Position numbers and translations under genes: made by a program. Source: Labrys sp. KNU-23 (GTDB lineage Bacteria; Pseudomonadota; Alphaproteobacteria; Rhizobiales; Labraceae). From it: a DNA stretch of 64,000 nucleotides. The stretch lies in assembly GCF_008330945.1 (NCBI RefSeq), contig NZ_CP043489.1, positions 2,739,501-2,803,500 of the forward strand. The letters run 5' to 3'. Of the stretch, positions 34,835-41,752 are shown in pieces; the stretch's first letter is position 1, and each line of letters begins with the position of its first letter. The notes under the pieces are model-generated. The model saw nothing but the letters and a program-made list of their open reading frames with translations, did not search any database and was not told the DNA's origin.

Positions 34835-35056
34835 ATGTCGAAGAACAAGAAGCCGGACGAGGATCTGCCCGATCAGAGCCCGCCGGGCGGCGGCAAGCTC
34901 GATCCCCAGATCCGCGACTATGTCGCTCGCTCCCTCCAGGCCCATTATGAATCGATCGTCCGGGCCCCCGTGCCTGACAGGTTTTTGACACTCCTGGCCG
35001 AGCTCGAAGAGCAGGAGAAGAAGGCCGGGGAGGGCAAGGACGATGAGCGGCGATAG
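34835..35056 (+). CDS. nepR: NepR anti-sigma factor
   Basis: A 73-residue protein with the NepR core LDPQIRDYVARSLQAHYESIV, followed by PVPDRFLTLLAELE, in which two amphipathic helices bind EcfG or PhyR. The N-terminal tail is charged and probably flexible. It keeps EcfG inactive until phosphorylated PhyR captures it. ATG 34835 was chosen because GGGAG lies at 34825-34829; the frame is open further upstream. Its last 14 bases overlap the start of ecfG, indicating translational coupling. Confidence 0.94.
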   Translation: MSKNKKPDEDLPDQSPPGGGKLDPQIRDYVARSLQAHYESIVRAPVPDRFLTLLAELEEQEKKAGEGKDDERR

Positions 35057-35600
35057 CTTTAAGGACGGGCTCATCGCACATATTCCCAGTCTGCGTGCCT
35101 TCGCCGCGTCCCTGTCGGGCTCGATCACCCTGGCGGACGATCTGGTGCAGGATACGTTGCTGAAGGCCTGGGCCAATGCCGACAAATTCGAGCCGGGCAC
35201 CAATATGCGAGCCTGGTTGTTCACCATCCTGCGCAACATCTACTACTCGCTCTACCGCAAGCGTTCGCGCGAGGTGCAGGACAGCGATGGGATTTATGCC
35301 GAGCGCCTGGCCGTTCACGCCGACCAGGAAGGGCACCTGGCGATCGCCGATTTCACGGCGGCTCTCGCCAAGCTGCCCGAGGAGCAGCGCGAGGCCCTGA
35401 TCATGGTGGGCGCCTCGGGCATCTCCTATGAGGAGGCGGCCGAGATCTGCGGCGTGGCCCTCGGCACCATCAAGAGCCGCGTCAACCGGGCGAGGTCGCG
35501 GCTGGCCGAGATGCTCGCGACCAGCGACGCGGACGAAACCGGGCCGGATGCCAAGATGCTGGCGGCCCTGCGGGCCGGCGGACGCGAGCCCCCCTCGTGA
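35043..35600 (+). CDS. ecfG: Extracytoplasmic-function sigma factor EcfG
   Basis: A 185-residue ECF15-type sigma factor. Region 2 is LRAFAASLSGSITLADDLVQDTLLKAW to RAWLFTILRNIYYSLYRKR, and region 4 is LAKLPEEQREALIMVGASGISYEEAAEICGVALGTIKSRVNRAR. This sigma factor drives the alphaproteobacterial general stress regulon from GGAAC-N16/17-CGTT promoters. It overlaps nepR upstream and the sensor kinase gene downstream (GTGA), so three genes form one operon. Confidence 0.96.
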   Translation: MSGDSFKDGLIAHIPSLRAFAASLSGSITLADDLVQDTLLKAWANADKFEPGTNMRAWLFTILRNIYYSLYRKRSREVQDSDGIYAERLAVHADQEGHLAIADFTAALAKLPEEQREALIMVGASGISYEEAAEICGVALGTIKSRVNRARSRLAEMLATSDADETGPDAKMLAALRAGGREPPS

Positions 35601-37300
35601 CGGCCCGCTTTCGCCGTACCTTTAACATGGTCTTGGCCTTTGATACGGTCCAGGCCAAGCTACTGACCTTCTTCCTGTTGGTCGCCATACCGGTTGGCGC
35701 CATCACCAGCATCATCGCGGTGGTGACCTATCGGGACGACGTCAAGACGATCGAGAACGCCCAGGCTCAGACTGTCGGCAATTTCGTCGTCCGCATGGGC
35801 ATCTGGTATGTCGGCGTGCTCAGGGGGCTGATGATCTCGGCCGCCGAGGTTACGGCGGGCGCTTCCTGCGAGGCCGTCGGCAAGGCTAATGTGGGGCAGC
35901 TCGACGGCTACCAGGCTTTGCTGATCCAGGGTGACGGCGGCCCGACCTGCCTGTTTTCCGGCCTGTCCGGCCTGGACCAGGCCACTCTCGCGGCCGAATT
36001 GGCGGCGCAGGCCGCCAAGCCGGTGATCCAGTCCCGGGCCGTGTTGTCATCGGTAACCAGCCGTTACGATTCGGTAGTGCTTGCAGGGGAGCGCCGGCTC
36101 GTCGTCTATGCCCGGCGCGAGGGCAAGCCGGATGCGCCGGGCTGGCAGGTACTGCTGGTGGTCGCCCCGCAGGCCCTCGATCGTGTCTTCAATCTCGGCG
36201 AGGGCGATCGCGATTTCGTCGCTGCCCTGATCACCGTGCATGAGGATATCGTATTCGCCCGGGGGCGCCCGGTCGGCGACAATGGCTGGCTGCCGGGTAA
36301 GGGGACCTTTCCCGTCACCCGCCAGCGCTGGGTTGCCGTCAGCGGAAGCGGCCAGACGCGGATCTACTACGTCATGCCTGCAGTGCCGCCCGATCTCTAT
36401 ATCGTCGCCAGCTTCCGCGACATTCATCTGCGGGCGGCGCGTTCGCAATTCCTTTTCCTGCTGCTGGCGCCCCTGGCTGCCTTGCTTTTGCTGCTGGTCG
36501 TCTTTGCCCGGGTGATGAAGCGGCATCTGGTGCAATGGCTCAAGGGCATCGAGGCCGCGTCCCGGGCCCGGCGCCATTCCGGCTGGGGGCGTGTGCCGCT
36601 CAGCGCCCAGATGCCGTCGGACATCCGCAATGTGGTGGTCGCCTTCAACGACATGGTGGAGGAGCAGGAAGCGCGCGAGAATCGCCTCCAGATGGCGCTC
36701 GCGGCCAATCACGCCCTCACCCGCGAGCTACATCACCGGGTGAAGAACAATCTCCAGGTGGTGCAGAGCTATATCGGCCTCTCCAAAAATGCCTATGCTG
36801 GCGATGCCCGCATGGCCTTGAGCGAGGCCGAATGCCGGGTTCATGTGCTGTCGGCCGCTTATCGGGGCGCCCTGTCCGAGGGCGAAATGCATCCGGTGGC
36901 GATCGAGCCCTTCCTGCGCGACGTCACATCGGTGATCGGCAGGCTGCTATGCCGCCCCGGCCAGAGCATGATTCTGCGCGGCCGGACCGACATGGCGCTG
37001 CCGGTCGACCGGGCCATTCCCCTCGGCTTGCTGGTGGTCGATCATGCCTCCGCCATCCTGCACGCCGGCCTGGCGCTCGTCCTCACTCTCGATATCGGGG
37101 ACCTGGATGGCGGGCGATTCGGCCTCGGATTTTCCGCCGACAGGCCGGTCGAGCCGCCTCAGCCCTCGCGCATCCTGCAGGGCCTCGTGCAGCAGCTCGA
37201 TGCGGCCGAGACGGAGGACGTCGCTGCGAGTGATCTGGGTGCCTGGGAGCTGGCCGTCACGGGCGATGGGGAGAAGCAGGAGGAAGGCCGGGGGCGATGA
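35597..37300 (+). CDS. HisKA_2 sensor histidine kinase with degenerate ATPase domain
   Basis: A 567-residue membrane sensor. Helices at about 21-45 and 285-305 enclose a periplasmic CHASE-like domain; a HAMP-like linker follows, then the HisKA_2 phosphorylation helix ELHHRVKNNLQVVQSYIGLS with His379/His380. The expected catalytic domain is poor: where HisKA_2 kinases have L-G-L-I-V-N-E-L-V-T-N-A, this protein has LGLLVVDHASAI (476-487), losing the Mg-binding Asn, and no DxGxG box is visible. By position it should act on PhyR. The eroded ATP site suggests it is a phosphatase, a scaffold or an inhibitor, not a kinase. The start is GTG overlapping the ecfG stop; an ATG at 35627 is possible. Confidence 0.85.
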   Translation: MTARFRRTFNMVLAFDTVQAKLLTFFLLVAIPVGAITSIIAVVTYRDDVKTIENAQAQTVGNFVVRMGIWYVGVLRGLMISAAEVTAGASCEAVGKANVGQLDGYQALLIQGDGGPTCLFSGLSGLDQATLAAELAAQAAKPVIQSRAVLSSVTSRYDSVVLAGERRLVVYARREGKPDAPGWQVLLVVAPQALDRVFNLGEGDRDFVAALITVHEDIVFARGRPVGDNGWLPGKGTFPVTRQRWVAVSGSGQTRIYYVMPAVPPDLYIVASFRDIHLRAARSQFLFLLLAPLAALLLLLVVFARVMKRHLVQWLKGIEAASRARRHSGWGRVPLSAQMPSDIRNVVVAFNDMVEEQEARENRLQMALAANHALTRELHHRVKNNLQVVQSYIGLSKNAYAGDARMALSEAECRVHVLSAAYRGALSEGEMHPVAIEPFLRDVTSVIGRLLCRPGQSMILRGRTDMALPVDRAIPLGLLVVDHASAILHAGLALVLTLDIGDLDGGRFGLGFSADRPVEPPQPSRILQGLVQQLDAAETEDVAASDLGAWELAVTGDGEKQEEGRGR

Positions 37301-37309
37301 TCCCAATTT

Positions 37310-37332
37310 GGAGTGTCAGCCTCCGGCTGACA
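37310..37332. repeat. REP palindrome, left of RAYT
   Basis: A 23-base REP unit beginning GGAGTGTCAGCCTCC and ending GGCTGACA, internally palindromic (TGTCAGCC/GGCTGACA). Its exact reverse complement lies at 38030-38052 on the other side of the transposase gene. Confidence 0.9.
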
Positions 37333-37384
37333 ACGGAAACGTTGCGTTTTCAGAGAGGCATTGCCAGCCAGAGGCCGGCCCCTC

Positions 37385-38008
37385 ATGATCTCACCCGATC
37401 GATTGGGGAGCGCTCCGGTGGATACAGAAAAACTCCATCGAGGGTGGTATCATCCACGTGCTTTGCCGCATTTTGACTCGCCGGAGCGCGTGCAATTCGT
37501 CACCGTGCGATTGATAGATAGTCTTCCTTCGGACCAGCCAATCCGAGAAGAACTTCCGCACCAGAAACGCAGGCGCCTAGAAGCTGACCTCGACAAAGGG
37601 CTTGGTGTCTGCTGGCTCGCTCGGGACGATGTTGTCATTCTGGTTCGAGATACGTTGCTGCACTTTGACCAGCAGCGTTATCTGATGCTGGCTTGGTGCA
37701 TCATGCCCAATCACATCCACTGCCTGTTTGAACCTATGGAGAGGTACTTACTCGCAGATATCGTCAAATCCTGGAAAACCTATAGCGCGAATTCGGCCAA
37801 TCGGTTGCTTGGGCGCAGTGGTCCATTCTGGCAGCGCGACTATTTCGATCGTTATATGCGAAGTGAAGAGCAACTAGCCAAGACGATAAATTACATTGAG
37901 CAAAATCCCGTGTTAGCCGGGTTGTGCAACGATGCGGCTACATGGCGCTGGTCGAGCGCAGCGGGTCATAGCGGGGTTATTAGTCGGAAGCCAACATCTC
38001 TAAAATGA
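37385..38008 (+). CDS. REP-associated tyrosine transposase (RAYT)
   Basis: A 207-residue Y1/HUH-type transposase of the RAYT group. The HUH motif is in IMPNHIHCLFEP, and the probable nucleophilic Tyr is in IVKSWKTYSANSANRL. The segment GPFWQRDYFDRYMRSEEQ and the ending INYIEQNPVLAGL are typical of the group. RAYTs cut and move REP palindromes. Two perfect inverted REP units flank this gene, and related REP pairs occur at 53.4 and 60.5 kb. The gene is lower in GC than its neighbours, consistent with transfer. ATG 37385 was chosen; TTG 37361 lies in the same frame. Confidence 0.92.
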   Translation: MISPDRLGSAPVDTEKLHRGWYHPRALPHFDSPERVQFVTVRLIDSLPSDQPIREELPHQKRRRLEADLDKGLGVCWLARDDVVILVRDTLLHFDQQRYLMLAWCIMPNHIHCLFEPMERYLLADIVKSWKTYSANSANRLLGRSGPFWQRDYFDRYMRSEEQLAKTINYIEQNPVLAGLCNDAATWRWSSAAGHSGVISRKPTSLK

Positions 38009-38029
38009 AGTAATTGCCAGCAAGCAAGA

Positions 38030-38052
38030 TGTCAGCCGGAGGCTGACACTCC
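38030..38052. repeat. REP palindrome, right of RAYT
   Basis: An exact inverted copy of the 37310-37332 REP unit, beginning TGTCAGCCGGAGGC and ending GACACTCC. The two REPs and the RAYT between them form a REP-transposase unit of about 740 bases. Confidence 0.9.
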
Positions 38053-38360
38053 GCAGTTCCGGCCCTCCCTTGGGTATGGTTGTGGAGCTTGTCCCTTGCC
38101 CGGATGTTCCCCCTTCAATCGACACTTCCGCAGCGGAATAGCTCTTGCCAACGGTCTTATAGTGCCTATGTTTCCTGGGAGGGTACCGGCAGGTGATCGT
38201 CGGTTTGGCGATGTCCTCCGCCGGTGCTGCTCAGGCTAGGTGCCGCCTTATGGCCGGTCCCTGCGGGATTGTTAGGAAATTGTAACTGAACTTTGCGCCC
38301 CCTGGCGCGTTAACAATCCAGCATGACCGGACGTTCGGCCGAGTATCAGGGGTATAGAAC
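38053..38360. promoter_or_regulatory. Gene-free region with a near-consensus EcfG promoter
   Basis: About 310 bases without a recognised gene. TGAAC (38287-38291), a 16-base spacer and CGTT (38308-38311) match the EcfG consensus with one mismatch (T for the first G). It lies about 50 bases before the small gene at 38361 on the same strand. Confidence 0.5.
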
Positions 38361-38498
38361 ATGATGAACACTCTGCTTGCGGTTCTTTCGACCTTGCTGG
38401 CCACGGGGCTTTGCACCCTCGCGGTCGCGTCGATGCGCCAGCCAGCCCGCGTCAAGGTGGTCGCGCGGCACAACAGGCGATCCCTGCCCCGGGACTGA
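38361..38498 (+). CDS. Small hydrophobic protein, function unknown
   Basis: A 45-residue reading frame. Residues 1-24 (MMNTLLAVLSTLLATGLCTL...) are hydrophobic and could be one membrane helix or a signal sequence; the rest is strongly basic with many Arg residues. It begins about 50 bases after an EcfG-like promoter and ends 20 bases before a strong terminator, which supports a real short transcript. No good Shine-Dalgarno sequence is visible before the ATG. No family is recognised. Small membrane proteins of this kind are common in stress regulons, but that is only context. Confidence 0.5.
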   Translation: MMNTLLAVLSTLLATGLCTLAVASMRQPARVKVVARHNRRSLPRD

Positions 38499-38517
38499 GC
38501 GGTTTCACAGCAAGTAG

Positions 38518-38560
38518 GACGGAATGGGGGAGGAACGCGGGTTCCTCCCCCATTCCGTTT
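38518..38560. terminator. Strong bidirectional terminator
   Basis: ACGGAATGGGGGAGGAAC, a 4-base loop, and GTTCCTCCCCCATTCCGT form a perfect 18-bp stem (38518-38557) with a short T run after it. It lies between the small gene (plus) and the hybrid kinase (minus), converging on each other. Confidence 0.88.
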
Positions 38561-38580
38561 GATGGGACCGGCGGGCCGCC

Positions 38581-40566
38581 TCATCCATCGATTGCCGCCC
38601 GGACGCGGCGCGAGAGCTGGTCGATCGAATAGGGCTTGTAGAGCGGCCTCGCGTCGAGGCCGGGAATGTCGACCCGGCCATTGTCGTCGGGTGCATAGCC
38701 GGTGGTGAACAGAACCTTGATGTCCGGCGAATGGGCTCGGGCGCGGCTGGCGAGTTCGCCGCCGTTCATGCCGGGCATGACGATGTCGGTGAACAGCAAG
38801 GTGATCGGGCGGCCGGCCGCGACGAAGCCGAGCGCCTCGCTCGGGGACGCGGCTTCGAGAATGGTGTAGCCGAGCCCGCTCAAGGCCTCCACCGCCATGG
38901 AGCGCACCCTGTCCTCATCCTCCACCACCAGCACGGTCTCGCCGGAATGGCCATGGAAGGTCGCAGGAAGTCCGTCCCGCAAGGGGCGTCGGGCCTCGGC
39001 GGCCTCCGAGCGCGGCAAATAGAGCCTGATCGTGGTGCCCTGTCCGGGCGTCGATGCGATGGTGACGTGGCCTCCGGTCTGGCGCACGAAGCCGAAGACC
39101 TGGCTGAGACCCATGCCGGTACCCTTGCCCACGCCCTTGGTGGTGAAGAAGGGGTCGAAGGCGCGCGCGACCACCTCTTCCGACATGCCGATGCCCGTAT
39201 CCATCACGGCCACGCTGAGATAGGAGCCGGATGCGATGCCGAACTCTTCGGCCTGGCTGCGACCCAGCATGACATTGTCGGTCTCGATGCTCAGTTCGCC
39301 CCCGTCGGGCATGGCGTCGCGGGCATTCACCGACATGTTGAGCAGGGCATTCTCCAACTGGCTCCTGTCGGTCTCCACCGCCCAGGCGTCCGGCGCCAGG
39401 ATGGTGGTGATATGGATATGCTCGCCCAGCGTGCGCGACAACAGATCGGTCATGTCGGCGATCATGGCGTTGGGCGACACGGCTTCCACCGTCAGCGGCT
39501 GCTGACGGGAGAAGGCGAGCAGGCGCCTGGTCAGCGCGGCGGCGCGCTCGGCACCGTCGAGAGCTCCGTCGATGTAGCGTCCCACATTGGTCTGGCCGCG
39601 TTCCAGCTTGCGCTTGAGCAAGGTAAGGCCGCCGATCACCACCGCCAGCATATTGTTGAAATCATGGGCGATGCCACCGGTCAGTTGCCCCAGGGCCTCG
39701 ACCTTCTGCAATTGGTGCAGGCTGTTCTCGGCCATGGCGCGGGCGGCTATGGCGGCCTGGACGCGCTGCTCCAGCGTCTCGTTGAGTTCGCGAAGCTCGG
39801 CCTCTGCCTCTCGCTGCCTGGAGATGTCGGTGTTGGTGCCGAACCAGCGCAGGATGCGGCCGGTATCATCCTTGACCGGGGCGACGCGGGTGAGGAAGGG
39901 GCGGAAGATGCCGTCCCTGCCACGGAGCGGGAAGACCATCTCGAAAGCGCTGCCTTGTTCGAGCGACTCCCGCCAGCCGCCGATGATATCAGGCAGTTTC
40001 GCGCGGTCATGCACCGACCGCCAGCCCCAGCCCTGCATCTGCTCGAACGAGGATCCCGTATAATCATACCAGCGTTGATTATACCAGTAGATGCCGCCAT
40101 GCGCGGCGGCCATCCAGCACAGGATTGGGATATTGTCCGCCAGGGTACGGAAATTGGCCTCACTCTCGCGCAGGGCCGTTTCGGCCGCCCGGATGCGCAG
40201 CAAGGCGCGGACGGAGGCGACGAGTTCGACCGGTTCCCAGGGCTGGGCGAGGCAGGAATCGGCGCCCGCTTCCAATGCCCGCATGCGATTGTCGCCTGAA
40301 ACGAAGGACGCCGAGGTCTGCAGCACCAGGGTCTCAGGATAATCCTGCTTGATGATGCGGCACAGATCATAGCCGCTCATGTCTGGCAATCTCTCTTCGA
40401 GAAGTACCAGGGTCGGCCGGCGCTCGCGGACCAGAACCAGAGCATCGAAGCCCGAGCCTGCCTCGATCACCTCGATTTCGGTCGCCCGGCCAAGGGCCTC
40501 GGTCTTGGCGCGGCGCTCGGCTTCGTGATCGTCGAGGTTGAGGACGAGATGGTGTCGAAACTCCAT
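38581..40566 (-). CDS. Hybrid histidine kinase (REC-PAS-HisKA-HATPase-REC)
   Basis: A 661-residue soluble sensor kinase. Domains in order: receiver (about 5-122), PAS (about 135-255), coiled coil, HisKA with His301 in GGIAHDFNNMLAVV, HATPase with ENALLNMSVNARDAMPDGG, DTGIGM and GTGMGLSQVFGF, then a second receiver (about 545-655) with LLFTDIVMPGMNGGEL and LFTTGYAPDD. The first receiver appears inactive: the phospho-acceptor position is Glu57 (LLEERLPDMSG) and the usual Lys-Pro is Gln-Pro. The second is intact. ATG 40566 excludes a short upstream extension. An exact EcfG promoter at 40762-40786 lies upstream. Confidence 0.92.
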   Translation of the reverse strand: MEFRHHLVLNLDDHEAERRAKTEALGRATEIEVIEAGSGFDALVLVRERRPTLVLLEERLPDMSGYDLCRIIKQDYPETLVLQTSASFVSGDNRMRALEAGADSCLAQPWEPVELVASVRALLRIRAAETALRESEANFRTLADNIPILCWMAAAHGGIYWYNQRWYDYTGSSFEQMQGWGWRSVHDRAKLPDIIGGWRESLEQGSAFEMVFPLRGRDGIFRPFLTRVAPVKDDTGRILRWFGTNTDISRQREAEAELRELNETLEQRVQAAIAARAMAENSLHQLQKVEALGQLTGGIAHDFNNMLAVVIGGLTLLKRKLERGQTNVGRYIDGALDGAERAAALTRRLLAFSRQQPLTVEAVSPNAMIADMTDLLSRTLGEHIHITTILAPDAWAVETDRSQLENALLNMSVNARDAMPDGGELSIETDNVMLGRSQAEEFGIASGSYLSVAVMDTGIGMSEEVVARAFDPFFTTKGVGKGTGMGLSQVFGFVRQTGGHVTIASTPGQGTTIRLYLPRSEAAEARRPLRDGLPATFHGHSGETVLVVEDEDRVRSMAVEALSGLGYTILEAASPSEALGFVAAGRPITLLFTDIVMPGMNGGELASRARAHSPDIKVLFTTGYAPDDNGRVDIPGLDARPLYKPYSIDQLSRRVRAAIDG

Positions 40567-41219
40567 TGGACCCACCACGATGACGGCCCCCGCTGCAGGC
40601 GCCGGGCTCCTATCCACATCCTAATACCAAGTTTCAAAAATATTGACCCATGGATGTCCAAAGCACTTTGCGATGAGACGGAATCATCAGGAATCACAAA
40701 ACCGCATCGAAGCAACAAGGGGGAGCGAACGAGAGTTCAGCCGTTTCGCATTGCTCTGGAGAACGCCCCGCATGGTGGAAGGTTCCTGGCTCGACGCGCT
40801 GCGCGTCTTCAAACGTTCCGGTGTCCTTCCAGCCTGTCGACATACCCCGAAATCACGGCACTCGACGGCGTGAGGAGTCATTCAAAGCGCTTTGAGATGT
40901 CGATTTTGATTGTAATTCGGTGCCCCCACCCTATCTTAGAGACGTCGCGCGTCCGCCTTCCGAAGGTTGCTCCGACAAGGGGGAAGGAAATTGATCACAG
41001 CGGGGAACCGCCGGGATCATGGCGGGTTGAGGCCATGTGCCATAGCGCGATGCTTGCTGTGCCCGGCTTGTTCCGGGCACAGGGACGATAGGCGTTCGAG
41101 TTCGTCCGCGGGGACCGGAAGCCGCCGGTCGCGGTAGATTCATGGTTGAGCCTGACAAGGCGACACAAACTCTAGGCCATGGGCGTTACTTGCCATAACC
41201 CAGACCGGGAGGGACATTG
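40567..41219. other. Long divergent intergenic region
   Basis: About 650 bases between the hybrid kinase and the DUF2934 gene with no credible gene. It holds the kinase promoter (40762-40786), a weaker GGAAC-N16-GGTT match facing the DUF2934 gene (41004-41028), and two LacI-like palindromes: CAAAGCACTTTG (40657-40668) and the perfect TCAAAGCGCTTTGA (40882-40895). Confidence 0.55.
40762..40786 (-). promoter_or_regulatory. EcfG-type promoter of the hybrid kinase gene
   Basis: On the minus strand GGAAC (40786-40782), a 16-base spacer and CGTT (40765-40762), an exact match to the EcfG consensus. The -10 element is about 195 bases upstream of the kinase start. Confidence 0.65.
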
Positions 41220-41510
41220 ATGAGCAATGAGATAGAACAGAAGATCCGCGACAAGGCCCATGAATTGTGGGTCTTGGACGGACAGCCGGAAGGACGCGAA
41301 TTGTTCCATTGGGACCTGGCCCGCCAGCTGGTTCTGCAGGAGAATACGGCCGAGTTCACATTGGTGCCGACACCGCCCTGCATCGAGGACTTGATCGACC
41401 CGCTGGCTGCACCGGACAATCTGCGTGAGATTCCAGACCTGACCCATCTCGGTGAAGAAGCGGTGGAACCCGAAATCCCGATCAAGAAGGTCGCCGGGGG
41501 ACGCGGCTGA
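41220..41510 (+). CDS. DUF2934 protein
   Basis: A 96-residue protein with an N-terminal DUF2934 motif (IRDKAHELWVLDGQPEGRELFHWDLARQ), common in small proteins of rhizobia-related bacteria that have no known function. The C-terminal half is acidic and rich in Pro. A strong ribosome-binding site (GGGAGGGA) precedes the ATG. A weak EcfG-like promoter about 190 bases upstream hints at stress control. Confidence 0.82.
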   Translation: MSNEIEQKIRDKAHELWVLDGQPEGRELFHWDLARQLVLQENTAEFTLVPTPPCIEDLIDPLAAPDNLREIPDLTHLGEEAVEPEIPIKKVAGGRG

Positions 41511-41752
41511 AACCGATCGCCGAGAGCATGGCTCTTCTCCTGCGGCCGGAGCGCGAAGGCGCGTTCCGGTCTTGAATTGTGGCAGCCCCTCCGGTGCCGA
41601 TGATGACGCTGACTGCCAGTCCCATTCCTTGAAATTCGCTCTTTCGAGCGGCTGAAATCGCAGAATCCGCCCCGAATGCCCGCCCTGACGCTTGCCTCCG
41701 CGCCGCAAGGTGCTTACTGCGAACGCTGACCGAATTGATAGGAAGCGTCCGC

